Position numbers and translations under genes: made by a program | Source of the DNA: Smithella sp. PtaU1.Bin162 | Lineage (GTDB): Bacteria > Desulfobacterota > Syntrophia > Syntrophales > Smithellaceae | Length of the DNA: 58,828 bases | Reading direction: 5' to 3' | Assembly (NCBI GenBank): GCA_002068015.1 | Contig: MVRV01000130.1 | Location: forward strand, 1 to 58,828 | The notes under the pieces: model-generated | Seen by the model: only the letters and a program-made list of their open reading frames with translations | Database searches by the model: none | Told to the model about the DNA's origin: nothing | Shown here: positions 34,939-44,996 of the stretch, piece by piece | How positions within the stretch are numbered: position 1 is the first letter of the stretch | Layout of the letters: every line of letters begins with the position of its first letter

Positions 34939-37743
34939 TTAATTTTTTAAATGTTCTCCGTATTTATCCCACCAGTTCTCATCATTTACATAATAATCAA
35001 CAACTCTTGTCCAGAATCCTTCCGCTCCCGATTCATTCTTTATTTTGATAAACGTTTTCTGTGCCTCGTTACTATTATTCATTTTTAAATAAGACCTGCC
35101 GATATGGAATAAAGACCAGTGCTTGAGATCAGTGTTATTGGAAGACTGAACCAAGGCCCTGTTATACATAGACAAACTGTCTCTATAATTATTTACCTTG
35201 AAATATAAGTCGCCGGCCTCTTTATAGGCTTCTCCGGACGCAGCCGCCTGCTTACCATCCTGATTCAGGTATTTAACAGCTAGTAAATAATTTTTCAGGG
35301 CAAGGGAATCCTCTTTCTTTTCTTTCAGGGAGGCCGCATAGTGCCAGAAAGTTGAGCCCGGATTATTGATATCGTGACCGGAGTTGATTACCGCATCGAA
35401 ATCAACAACAGCTTTATCGTACAACTTTCTCTGATAGGCAATCTCGGCCATATTTTTTTTAGCTGCGGTCATTAACGGGGTGTTTTTGACCGCCGGCTGC
35501 ATCATTAATTCGCCTAAAATTTTTTCCGCTTCATCATACTTTTTTCCGGCCATTTCCTCCTCGGCAATACCGAGCATTATCGTGCCGACAACTTTCTCAT
35601 CCCGGCATACATTCCGGTAATTTTTTAAAAGTTTGATGCACTCTTCGGAAAGACTCAAATTACTTAAACTGCTCGCAATTTTATTTACTATTGAATATTC
35701 ATCAGATTGCAGCGGAACGGATCGGTAAGCTTTAAAATAAATATCAGCTACAGTCAGATAATCTTTCTGCTGATAATGTTTATCAACCAGTGTAGCCGCT
35801 GCCTGCTTCAGACTCTTTTTCGCTTCACCGGAAAACCTGCTTTGCGGATAGATTCTCAAAAATTCCAAATATATATCGAATGCTTTGCCGTCATTTTGCA
35901 ACTTATGTAAAGCATTTCCCTTATGCAACAGCGCACTCTGGGCAATTTCGACCGGTGGATTTTTGGCAAGCAAAATATCATAAGCCTCAAGAGGCGCCTT
36001 ATAATAATGGATATTTTTCAGAGCGGAAAATACTTTAACACCGGGCCGATCTATGCCCAACCCGGCCATAGCTATAATACTTTTTGCCGCTTCCCTGCTT
36101 TCCGGATATTTATCGATAATCAAATTATATGTATTTAGGGCGGCGGAGACCTGATCGGCAGCTTTATATGAATCGCCAAGCAAAAGTAACGCTTCTTTTA
36201 TCTTTTCATCATCCGCATACACATTGGCATAAAGAGAAAACAGATTGATTGCTTCATCATAACGGCGCAAAGTTAATTTATGTTGTCCCATATTGAGGAC
36301 AAGCTCTCTGGGAATATCCATAAAATCAGACCATTTTTTTTGTGCATCGCGGTACCAAATCTCCGCAGTTGCCGATTGTTGCATTTTATAATAAGAATCG
36401 GCCACCAGATAAAAAGATTGCCTGGCAAAATCTCCACCCCTATTCTTCATCAGGTATGCTATCAGTTTATCCACGGCCTGATTGTATTTCCCTATCTGAT
36501 GCAACTGTGCGCCGACTTTAAAGGAAGACTCGGGAGCATAAGCTGATTGCGGATATTTATTGAGCAGATTTTCATAATTTATGAGTGCATCGGAATAATT
36601 ATTCAGATATTCATATGCCCTGGCCAACCGGAAGTAAACCAGTGCATTTTCTCTCTTCTCATCAGGGAAGCTCTGTAGTGTGTTTTTATAGAATTCAACG
36701 GCAATACGCAGATTTTCCTTACTTCCTTTTTCCCCCAAAAAAAAGTGGCAATCAGCCATATGGCGTAAAGCTTTCTCTCCCAAATCTTTGGAAGTATCGT
36801 CACGCGCAACGAATTCTTTAAAGGTTGCCAGAGCCTGGAGATAGTTTTTCTCTTTCAATGCACTAAGCGCCCGGTCATAAAGAACCGAACCGGAACCCGG
36901 CTCCTCTTTTTCAGCGGGGAGTTGTTCATTATTTCCGGCCTTGCCGGAATCTTTTCCCAAGATTGCAGGAAGGGAAAGCTGTATTTTTTTTTCCTGTGTT
37001 TTTGCTTTGACTGAACCTGGTTGCTTTTCCGTATTAACTTGGGAAAAATCGCTTTTTGCTGAACTATTTCGGTTTTTCGGCGCTGCCGCCTGTTTTTTCT
37101 GCATCGACCGTTGGTTGACGCCGCTAGCCTTATAATAACCGGCATCAATTGCTTCTTTTTCCGAATTGAACAAGACACGGTGATACGGTTTTACTTTATC
37201 ATAAAACGGCATACCGGCCAGATGATAACGTTTAGAATCACTGTTCGCAATGACAACAGTAGGCTTTTCGGCTGATGAAATTTCCCGGCCGATATTTTCC
37301 TTTTTATCGGGAATTTTCTGATCCGCAGACAACGGAAGAATAAAATATTTGCTGAGCACACTTTTCTTCACCATTTCCGCCGCCGCAAGTCGGGCTTTTT
37401 CTTTTGTTCCATATTTACCGCTCAACACCCTATACCACTTTCCTTTTTCTTTAATTTCCACCGGCATAAAGAAAGCAGGATAACCTTTTGTTGTCAAAAC
37501 CTGAGCATCTTCCGCTGCTTGTTGCTTTGTTTGATAAGAAGCACAATGAATCGTATACAACTCATCGGCAACAGCAATACAGCTGAAATTTGTCATAATA
37601 ACTAAAAAGACGGCCCATATTATAAAATATATCGGGCTATCCTTTATTTCTTTTAATGAGAATTTGTCCGTAGTCTTTTTCCCCCAGAAAGAAAAATATA
37701 TCACTACCTTTAACTTTGAGTGAAATAGCAAATTATATACCAA
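34939..37743 (-). CDS. SPOR- and TPR-repeat protein upstream of the flagellar two-component genes
   Basis: The 934-residue protein has a single membrane/signal segment (about residues 35-58), a SPOR-like domain (about 60-140: YTIHCASYQTKQQAAEDAQ, GKWYRVLSGKYGTKEKARLAA) that probably binds denuded peptidoglycan, a polar linker rich in Lys, Gln and Ser, and from about residue 275 onwards a long array of TPR motifs. It is probably a periplasmic protein. The start is uncertain: the frame opens at a TTG at 37,743, and a downstream GTG is possible. It lies 15 bases before the kinase gene and may link envelope state to flagellar regulation, which is inference. Confidence 0.75.
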   Translation of the reverse strand: MVYNLLFHSKLKVVIYFSFWGKKTTDKFSLKEIKDSPIYFIIWAVFLVIMTNFSCIAVADELYTIHCASYQTKQQAAEDAQVLTTKGYPAFFMPVEIKEKGKWYRVLSGKYGTKEKARLAAAEMVKKSVLSKYFILPLSADQKIPDKKENIGREISSAEKPTVVIANSDSKRYHLAGMPFYDKVKPYHRVLFNSEKEAIDAGYYKASGVNQRSMQKKQAAAPKNRNSSAKSDFSQVNTEKQPGSVKAKTQEKKIQLSLPAILGKDSGKAGNNEQLPAEKEEPGSGSVLYDRALSALKEKNYLQALATFKEFVARDDTSKDLGEKALRHMADCHFFLGEKGSKENLRIAVEFYKNTLQSFPDEKRENALVYFRLARAYEYLNNYSDALINYENLLNKYPQSAYAPESSFKVGAQLHQIGKYNQAVDKLIAYLMKNRGGDFARQSFYLVADSYYKMQQSATAEIWYRDAQKKWSDFMDIPRELVLNMGQHKLTLRRYDEAINLFSLYANVYADDEKIKEALLLLGDSYKAADQVSAALNTYNLIIDKYPESREAAKSIIAMAGLGIDRPGVKVFSALKNIHYYKAPLEAYDILLAKNPPVEIAQSALLHKGNALHKLQNDGKAFDIYLEFLRIYPQSRFSGEAKKSLKQAAATLVDKHYQQKDYLTVADIYFKAYRSVPLQSDEYSIVNKIASSLSNLSLSEECIKLLKNYRNVCRDEKVVGTIMLGIAEEEMAGKKYDEAEKILGELMMQPAVKNTPLMTAAKKNMAEIAYQRKLYDKAVVDFDAVINSGHDINNPGSTFWHYAASLKEKKEDSLALKNYLLAVKYLNQDGKQAAASGEAYKEAGDLYFKVNNYRDSLSMYNRALVQSSNNTDLKHWSLFHIGRSYLKMNNSNEAQKTFIKIKNESGAEGFWTRVVDYYVNDENWWDKYGEHLKN

Positions 37744-37815
37744 GAAAGGTTTGGGCTAATTTGATTCAGTTATTGATCCAAAATGCCTTACTTTCGTCAT
37801 ACTTATAAGTTTATT

Positions 37816-37830
37816 CTGTCAAATAGACAG
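37816..37830. promoter_or_regulatory. Inverted repeat, candidate activator site in front of the PilZ-motAB promoter
   Basis: CTGTC-AAATA-GACAG is a perfect inverted repeat in the 37,744-37,988 gap, about 107-121 bases upstream of the -24 element. It shares GTCAAATA with the site array upstream of the fliL promoter. An activator-binding role is inferred from place and similarity. The same gap should hold the promoter of the minus-strand SPOR/TPR gene, for which I see only a TATAAT at 37,732-37,737. Confidence 0.4.
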
Positions 37831-37936
37831 CGTTATAGCCAATATTTTGACGTAATAACCAAAAGAAACGGAAAGCCCATGGTGTCCGAATTCATGTTTT
37901 ATCTGATTATTTTTAAAGTTTATTCAATAATTAAGA

Positions 37937-37952
37937 TGGCATCGGGTTTGCA
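37937..37952 (+). promoter_or_regulatory. Sigma-54 (-24/-12) promoter of the PilZ-motA-motB operon
   Basis: The plus strand reads TGGCATCGGGTTTGCA, an excellent match to TGGCAC-N5-TTGCA with correct spacing. It ends 36 bases before the PilZ gene start. Confidence 0.87.
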
Positions 37953-37988
37953 TTAAATTGCAAATCATTATTCTTGCGAGGTTCAATT

Positions 37989-38528
37989 ATGGATAACCAA
38001 GATATAAAAAGCATGCAAAATCAGCGTGAATATTCCCGTGTCGATGTTTTTATTCCCGTCGAGTATAAATTACTGGAACCACAACAAAGGCAACATGTTC
38101 GTTCCCGCGTGGCTGGAGAAACAATTCTCGCGGAATTTAAGTCTTTGCCCGATCCTGACGATCAATTAATAGCTGAATGGTTGAAAACAATTAATACTAA
38201 ATTGAATTCCATTATCCGCATGTTAACGATGCATCAGGAAGGCTTTAATCAGTTGACAATGAGAAAAGTTAATATAAGCGGCGGTGGAATCTGTTTTTCC
38301 GCAGATAAACCCTATTCCCAGGGCGATATCCTTGAATTTAAAGTAACATTGACTATGCAATACCCTATGTCGCTTTTTTTGTACGGTGAAGTTATTGAAA
38401 CAAGTAAACACAATCCGGAATATAATACATCGGTTCAGTTTATAGCCATCGATGATTTTGTCCGGGATGAAATTATCAAATTTGTTTTTGAAAAAGAAAG
38501 GGAAATCCTGAGGGAAAAAAGGAGGTAA
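37989..38528 (+). CDS. PilZ-domain c-di-GMP-binding protein
   Basis: The 179-residue protein carries both halves of the PilZ c-di-GMP motif: RxxxR as REYSR (residues 13-17) and NxSxxG as NISGGG (residues 95-100). The two are separated by about 75 residues, wider than in a minimal PilZ domain, with a helical insertion (EWLKTINTKLNSIIRMLTMH) in between. I start at the ATG at 37,989 because GCGAGG precedes it; an in-frame TTG at 37,974 overlaps that site. It is 12 bases upstream of motA, suggesting that c-di-GMP controls the stator, as YcgR does in enterobacteria. Confidence 0.88.
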   Translation: MDNQDIKSMQNQREYSRVDVFIPVEYKLLEPQQRQHVRSRVAGETILAEFKSLPDPDDQLIAEWLKTINTKLNSIIRMLTMHQEGFNQLTMRKVNISGGGICFSADKPYSQGDILEFKVTLTMQYPMSLFLYGEVIETSKHNPEYNTSVQFIAIDDFVRDEIIKFVFEKEREILREKRR

Positions 38529-38540
38529 CCCTCTCAAAAT

Positions 38541-39404
38541 ATGATTATTCTCATCGGTTTTATCATTGTACTGGGAGCCGTAATCGGCGGATACCTCCTG
38601 GAACATGGCAATCTGGCAGTTATCATACAGCCTGTAGAAATTATGATCATTGGTGGAGCCGCTCTGGGCGGTTTTATTATTGCTTCACCAATGAGAGTTA
38701 TTAAGGCTGTAATTTCGGCTGTTTTGCGGATGTTCACCCATAAATCATATTCAAAAAATGATTATATGGATGTTCTCCTGCTACTCAACGGAATCTTTTA
38801 TAAAATAAGACAACAAGGACTTGTCTCCATTGAATCCGATGTAGACAGCCCCCGGGAAAGTCCATTATTCACAAAATATCCCTCGATTCTGAAAAATCAT
38901 GCTGCCATTGAACTGATAACCGATACATTGCGGACCGTCATGACCACTACTATTGCACCGCATGAATTGGAAGCGCTAATAGATCAGGAACTGGAATCAC
39001 ATCACGAGGAAGCAATGACCCCTTCCCACAGCGTCAATACCATTGCCGATGGACTGCCCGGCCTTGGAATCGTCGCGGCGGTTCTGGGAGTCGTTTTGAC
39101 CATGGGCAAGATTAAAGAACCACCGGAAGTACTGGGTGCAAGTATCGGTGCCGCTCTTGTCGGAACATTCATGGGAGTTTTATTGTGCTACGGCTTTGTC
39201 GGTCCCATGGGAAAGCATTTAGAGTTTATTGCCACGGAAGATTTACAATACATGAACGTAATTAAAGTCGCACTGCTTGCCTTTATCGGCGGCGGCGCCG
39301 CACCAAAAGTGGCCGTTGAATTCGGCCGCCGGGTTATACCGGGAAACATGAAACCTTCTTTTCTCGAGATGGAAGACATTTTCCGGGAAGCGAAAAAGGC
39401 ATAA
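38541..39404 (+). CDS. motA: MotA, flagellar stator protein
   Basis: MotA forms the ion channel with MotB and pushes on FliG. The 287-residue protein has four membrane segments (two at the N-terminus, residues 2-22 and 32-52, and two near 175-215) and the conserved motif DGLPGLGIVAAVLGVVLTMG. The cytoplasmic loop between helices 2 and 3 carries the expected charged residues. GGAGG lies before the ATG. It is followed by motB after 65 bases. Confidence 0.96.
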   Translation: MIILIGFIIVLGAVIGGYLLEHGNLAVIIQPVEIMIIGGAALGGFIIASPMRVIKAVISAVLRMFTHKSYSKNDYMDVLLLLNGIFYKIRQQGLVSIESDVDSPRESPLFTKYPSILKNHAAIELITDTLRTVMTTTIAPHELEALIDQELESHHEEAMTPSHSVNTIADGLPGLGIVAAVLGVVLTMGKIKEPPEVLGASIGAALVGTFMGVLLCYGFVGPMGKHLEFIATEDLQYMNVIKVALLAFIGGGAAPKVAVEFGRRVIPGNMKPSFLEMEDIFREAKKA

Positions 39405-39469
39405 ACATCAACTTAAAAAGAACTCATTAATTTTCAGGACAGAATCCTTACTTTTGACGAATTGACCAT

Positions 39470-40309
39470 ATGGATGAACGGCCTCAGCAGATAATAATTA
39501 AAAAAGTCAAAAAAAATAAAGGCGGCGGCGCTCATGGCGGCTCCTGGAAAGTAGCTTATGCCGACTTTGTCACCGCCATGATGGCTTTTTTTCTTCTGTT
39601 GTGGCTTTTAAGCATGGTTTCCGACGAGAAGAGAGCGGCTCTTTCCGAGTATTTCCGGAAATACAGTGTCTTTCAGGAAAGCGGCACCTCGGCGGTAGCA
39701 ACAAAAACCACCAAAATAACCGACCCCCAGTTTATCACCGAAGCCGGCAATGAATTCGCCAAAAGAAATAAGTACGCCGGACAGCGCAACAAGGAATCGG
39801 CCGACGCTTTTGTTCATAAGCAGGTCAAACAGCAGGATATTGAAGCTAAAGATGAAGCACTGGTCAAAAAGATCAGAGCGGCTGTTGATGAAAAGATGGC
39901 GGGAATACGCGATCAAATATTAGTAGATGTAATCGAAGGCGGGGTCAGAATACAAATCATCGACACCGAAGGTAGCATCATGTTCCAGTTGGGCTCCGCC
40001 CAACCGACGCCGAAAGCCAAAGAAATATTGAAGCTGGTCTCGGCAAATCTTCAAGAGATGCCCGGACGAATTGTTGTGGAGGGACATACTGATTCCGCTC
40101 CCTTCAAAGGGGGGCAGATTACAAACTGGGAGCTTTCCACATCACGAGCTTCGGCCGCGCGGAAAGAATTGGAAGAAAACGGAATAGCGCCTTCGCGAAT
40201 CGCCCGGGTTGTCGGTTATGCGGATACGGAATTGTTGCTTCCTCTTGATCCGCGTGATGCCCGTAACAGAAGAATCAGCATAATTATGCTGCAGGCCGAA
40301 TCTAAATAA
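39470..40309 (+). CDS. motB: MotB, stator protein with OmpA-type peptidoglycan anchor
   Basis: MotB anchors the stator to peptidoglycan and supplies the ion-conducting Asp. The 279-residue protein has a Lys-rich cytoplasmic start, one membrane segment with the critical Asp32 (YADFVTAMMAFFLLLWLL), a plug-like linker, and an OmpA domain (VVEGHTDSAPFKGGQITNWELS). The coding strand ends 18 bases from the convergent cheX gene; no terminator is visible between them. Confidence 0.96.
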   Translation: MDERPQQIIIKKVKKNKGGGAHGGSWKVAYADFVTAMMAFFLLLWLLSMVSDEKRAALSEYFRKYSVFQESGTSAVATKTTKITDPQFITEAGNEFAKRNKYAGQRNKESADAFVHKQVKQQDIEAKDEALVKKIRAAVDEKMAGIRDQILVDVIEGGVRIQIIDTEGSIMFQLGSAQPTPKAKEILKLVSANLQEMPGRIVVEGHTDSAPFKGGQITNWELSTSRASAARKELEENGIAPSRIARVVGYADTELLLPLDPRDARNRRISIIMLQAESK

Positions 40310-40327
40310 ATGAGAGAATCAGCGGGA

Positions 40328-40789
40328 TTATTCCGCAAGACAGACATCCACGACAAACGTACCTTCGTTAATTTCAAAAGGAATAATTAAACTGGGCCCA
40401 CCCATAACATGAGTTATGGAATGATTTTTCCCGGCAACAACCGTGGGAATAGCTGCCTGAATATAAAACCCTTCGGCTTCCAGATTTTTTCTGGCTACAC
40501 CGGAAATCATATTGGTAATTTCACCAACTGCGTCCTTAATATCACCGTTCATGCTTTTTATATCTTCCCCGAGCATGTTGGATACTATCTTCAATATTGC
40601 TCCTTCACTGAAACTTAAAGCAAGGGAACCGGCAGCGGAACCGGTCAAGCCGATAATCCCGGAAATATCTCCTTTAGCCAGACTATCTTTTTTAAGATAT
40701 GGTTTACCTGGTCGTGGCTCTACAAAAGCCATTGTCTTTAAGACGCTTATAGTACCCTCTAAAAAAGGATTGATAAATTTTACGTTCAT
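40328..40789 (-). CDS. CheX-type CheY-P phosphatase (first copy)
   Basis: CheX proteins dephosphorylate CheY-P. The 153-residue protein has the family layout (NPFLEGTISVLKTMAF near the start) and the active-site helix with ExxN in DAVGEITNMISGVARKN, followed by a conserved Pro (AAIPTVV). It is the last gene of the chemotaxis operon, 33 bases after a CheY gene. A second CheX is at 44,544-44,996. Confidence 0.88.
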   Translation of the reverse strand: MNVKFINPFLEGTISVLKTMAFVEPRPGKPYLKKDSLAKGDISGIIGLTGSAAGSLALSFSEGAILKIVSNMLGEDIKSMNGDIKDAVGEITNMISGVARKNLEAEGFYIQAAIPTVVAGKNHSITHVMGGPSLIIPFEINEGTFVVDVCLAE

Positions 40790-40822
40790 AGATCTTCCTT
40801 CAATACTTAAAGCTTTTTCTCG

Positions 40823-41212
40823 CTATTTTCCTATGCTTTCCATTATTTTTTTAATTTTCTCATTGAGCACTTCCGCAGTGAAGGGTTTAACAATATAATT
40901 ATTCACGCCGGCCTTTACCGCTGCAACCACATTATCCTGCAATGCTTCAGCGGTGACCATGAGAAACGGCGTTTTGGCCAGATCAGCATCAGCCCGAACC
41001 GCTTTCAATAATTCCAAACCGGACATATTGGGCATATTCCAGTCGGAAACAACTACATCAATCTTTTGCGATTTCAGTGCCTTTAAGGCCATAACACCAT
41101 CCTCCGCTTCCACAATATCATCGTATCCGACTTGTTTGAGCAGATTGCGAACGACTTTTCTCATTGTGGCAAAATCATCAACAACCAGGATTTTGATACT
41201 TTTATCACCCAT
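40823..41212 (-). CDS. cheY: CheY-type response regulator (next to cheA)
   Basis: Single-domain CheY of 129 residues with the acidic pair in VVDDFATMRKVVRN, phospho-Asp in DVVVSDWNMPNMSG, the Thr in LMVTAEA and the Lys in YIVKPF. These residues match canonical enterobacterial CheY closely, so this copy is the better candidate for the motor-binding CheY. It lies between cheA and cheX. Confidence 0.94.
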   Translation of the reverse strand: MGDKSIKILVVDDFATMRKVVRNLLKQVGYDDIVEAEDGVMALKALKSQKIDVVVSDWNMPNMSGLELLKAVRADADLAKTPFLMVTAEALQDNVVAAVKAGVNNYIVKPFTAEVLNEKIKKIMESIGK

Positions 41213-41262
41213 AATTCGACCTCACTTAAGTTTTCTTCCGATAAAAATATGACCATTCTGAA

Positions 41263-43467
41263 TCAACGGCCTTCACTTAATTCAAATAGGCCTTCAATGT
41301 CAATAATTAAACCGATCCGGCCATCTCCTAAAATTGCTCCCCCGGCAACACCTTTAACATTTTTCAACCCTTCTCCAAGGCTTTTGACCACCACTTCAGC
41401 TTTACCGATAATCTTATCAATCATCAAACATTTGGAACCGCTTTCACTATCCACTACAACAACAATTCCATCCCATGGTTCTTTATGTCTTGGTTCAATA
41501 TTAAATATTTCATAAAGTCGTATCAGCGGCATCAGCTGTCCCATTGCGTTGATCATTTCGCCTTTACCGACGACATTGGTATAAGCATCACGTGCAGGTC
41601 TTAAGGCCTGGCGGATTGATATTGTCGGTAAAATATAGCACTCAGCTCCCACCTTCACTATCATTCCGTCAATAATAGCCAATGTTAACGGAAATCTTGT
41701 AATAAAAGTAGTTCCACGACCGGCGGAACTTTCAATCTCAATTTTACCCCGCAGTTTTTCTACTGCCTGGCGTACAACGTCCATACCCACGCCACGACCG
41801 GATACATCGGTTACTTTTTCAGCGGTGGACAAACCGGGCAGAAAAATGAATTTGAATATTTCCGTATCGGTCAAACCTTCTTCGCTTGAAATCACACCGT
41901 TTTTCAACGCCTTTTGCAATATCTTTTTTGTGTCGAGACCTTTACCATCATCCGTTATTTCGATTACAATATTGCCCCCGCGATGATATGCCTTTAACTG
42001 AATGAGACCTTTTTCCGGTTTCCCGAGCTTTATCCGTTCTTCCGGAGTCTCCAAACCATGATCTACTGAATTTCGAATCATATGGACAAGCGGATTATAA
42101 ATTTCATCCACCATGTTTCTGTCTATTTCCGTATCTTCTCCAATTAATTCCACAGCAACAACTTTACCGGCATTCTTCGCCAGATCCCGAACCAAACGGG
42201 ACATGCGCTGGAAAGTTTGTTTGATGGGAATCATTCTCAACGTCATGGAGACTTGCTGCAATGTTGAGGTAATCCGGAAAAATTGGGAGATATCTCTTGT
42301 CAACTGTTTATCAACTGTTAGCTGATTCTTTAAATCCTGTTGAATCATTGATTGCGTAATAACCAATTCGCCCACCATATCAATTAAATCGTCAAGCTTC
42401 GTCGTATCCACGCGAATCGTTGTCATATCAGTGACCTGATCAACTTGCTTGCGCAAAGCCTGGGATATCTGCTTGGGTTTGACGATTCCCTCTTCAATTA
42501 AAGTCTGACCGATTTTTTTATCAGGCGAATTTGCCTTCAACTTCAGAGTCTGTTGCAGCTTATCTTCAGAGATTATTCCTTCCTCAACAAGAATCTCTCC
42601 GATTTTTTTGTGTCCCGCCGAAGTATCAATACCCTTCTCAACTTTATTAATCCTCGCCTTTAGCGCCGGAATATCCAGCACCGAATCATCAACTTTTTTC
42701 CCTTCGAGTGAATCTCTGAGCTGACCGATTAATGTCTTTAGGGCGTCGGCTCCGTCCAGAACCACATCAATCAAAGACGGCGTAACTGATATTTCTCCGT
42801 TTCTGGCTTTATCCAGAAGGTTTTCTAAATTATGAGCCAGATCACGAATTTTTTCCAAATTAAGGAAACTTGCCACCCCCTTAATGGAATGGAACGGCCG
42901 GAAGATGGTGTTGATGTAATCCTTGTTTTCCGGCTCATTTTCCAGATTGAGAATATTGACTTCGATCTCCTCAATATATTCGAGACCTTCGGCAATAAAA
43001 TCCCTGGTCAAAGATTCATCCTGCACTGGAGGCGGTTCTTCTTTTATTACCTCAGCCGGAGATTGAACCACAGCTGATTCCGTTGACCCGGAAGGAACAT
43101 TTTCAGCAATAGTCACTCCGGCAATTTCAGCTAATTTTTCCAGGTACCCCTTAATATTACCATCATATTTACCGGTGTTCTTAAAACTATCGGCAATCTG
43201 CTGCATCAGGTGAATTCCTTCTTCCAATAATCCGGACGCTTGAGGCTTATCCGGAATCGAATCCAGAATAATTTTTTCCAAAATCTGACTCATGCCCTGG
43301 GCACAGCTGTTAATCTGCGAGATTTTATTTTGCCGGCATTCATTGATAATGTTTTCGAGATGATTAAGCAGTTTTCCTGAAGCCGGGATATCGATATTCT
43401 TACAATCCCAAAACAGATACTCCTGTGCCAGTTTATCCAACAAGCCGATCATTCCATCATAATTCAT
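41263..43467 (-). CDS. cheA: CheA chemotaxis histidine kinase with an inserted MshEN-like repeat domain
   Basis: CheA receives receptor signals and phosphorylates CheY and CheB. The 734-residue protein has an extra helical N-terminal region (1-130), an Hpt domain with the phospho-His at 193 (FRPFHSIKG), the dimerisation domain (VDTTKLDDLIDMVGELVITQS), the catalytic domain (LVHMIRNSVDHGLETPEERI; DDGKGLD; GRGVGMDVV) and the CheW-like domain at the end. Between Hpt and dimerisation, residues 287-341 hold two copies of a KKIGxxLxEEGI motif, similar to the MshEN c-di-GMP-binding domain of type II secretion ATPases. This domain is not part of standard CheA. It lies three bases after cheB. Confidence 0.95.
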   Translation of the reverse strand: MNYDGMIGLLDKLAQEYLFWDCKNIDIPASGKLLNHLENIINECRQNKISQINSCAQGMSQILEKIILDSIPDKPQASGLLEEGIHLMQQIADSFKNTGKYDGNIKGYLEKLAEIAGVTIAENVPSGSTESAVVQSPAEVIKEEPPPVQDESLTRDFIAEGLEYIEEIEVNILNLENEPENKDYINTIFRPFHSIKGVASFLNLEKIRDLAHNLENLLDKARNGEISVTPSLIDVVLDGADALKTLIGQLRDSLEGKKVDDSVLDIPALKARINKVEKGIDTSAGHKKIGEILVEEGIISEDKLQQTLKLKANSPDKKIGQTLIEEGIVKPKQISQALRKQVDQVTDMTTIRVDTTKLDDLIDMVGELVITQSMIQQDLKNQLTVDKQLTRDISQFFRITSTLQQVSMTLRMIPIKQTFQRMSRLVRDLAKNAGKVVAVELIGEDTEIDRNMVDEIYNPLVHMIRNSVDHGLETPEERIKLGKPEKGLIQLKAYHRGGNIVIEITDDGKGLDTKKILQKALKNGVISSEEGLTDTEIFKFIFLPGLSTAEKVTDVSGRGVGMDVVRQAVEKLRGKIEIESSAGRGTTFITRFPLTLAIIDGMIVKVGAECYILPTISIRQALRPARDAYTNVVGKGEMINAMGQLMPLIRLYEIFNIEPRHKEPWDGIVVVVDSESGSKCLMIDKIIGKAEVVVKSLGEGLKNVKGVAGGAILGDGRIGLIIDIEGLFELSEGR

Positions 43468-43469
43468 AA

Positions 43470-44510
<1,041 letters not shown>

Positions 44511-44543
44511 CTACCTTCGCAAAAACGAATTAATGCCGTAAAT

Positions 44544-44996
44544 CTAACAAACACTCATTTCTATCCCCATTAAACTGCCGTCTGATTCAAAAGACAACTT
44601 GCATACATTCTCACCTGCTCCAGCTTCCTGTTTTGTAAATACACCGGATTTATTTTTAAACACGGGAATGGAAAGATCAAATACCTTTGATGAATCATAT
44701 TTTTGTAAAAAATTACCGCAGATCATGTTGACGGCTTCTTTTGCGCAATCTTCAATCAGCTTGTCTGTTATGGAATTATCATCAACATTAAGCATGTTAC
44801 GAGTCATAGTTTCAGCCATGCCGCGAGTAAACAACACATCAATACAACCTTTTACGGGTCCGGTAAAATTAATTGACGCAACCATATCGTACTTGACATC
44901 TTCATCTACCGGTTCCAGGAAGACAAAATACATTTTTTCAAATACTTCAAAAATCGCATTCATCAACAGTTCCTGTATCTTCTTTGTATTCTCCAT
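44544..44996 (-). CDS. CheX-type CheY-P phosphatase (second copy)
   Basis: The 150-residue protein has the CheX layout: NAIFEVFEKMYFVFLEP at the start, GPVKGCIDVLF, and an active-site helix with ExxN (DCAKEAVNMICGNFLQKY) followed by a Pro (LSIPVF). It overlaps the upstream cheY by 50 bases, with GGAG before its ATG, suggesting translational coupling to that regulator. Two phosphatases with two CheY proteins implies tight control of CheY-P lifetime. Confidence 0.85.
   Translation of the reverse strand: MENTKKIQELLMNAIFEVFEKMYFVFLEPVDEDVKYDMVASINFTGPVKGCIDVLFTRGMAETMTRNMLNVDDNSITDKLIEDCAKEAVNMICGNFLQKYDSSKVFDLSIPVFKNKSGVFTKQEAGAGENVCKLSFESDGSLMGIEMSVC

Noticed and set aside
37732-37737. TATAAT as -10 box of the SPOR/TPR-kinase-regulator operon
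   Set aside because: The -10 hexamer is perfect, but no acceptable -35 box lies 16-18 bases upstream, and it overlaps the possible first codons of the gene.
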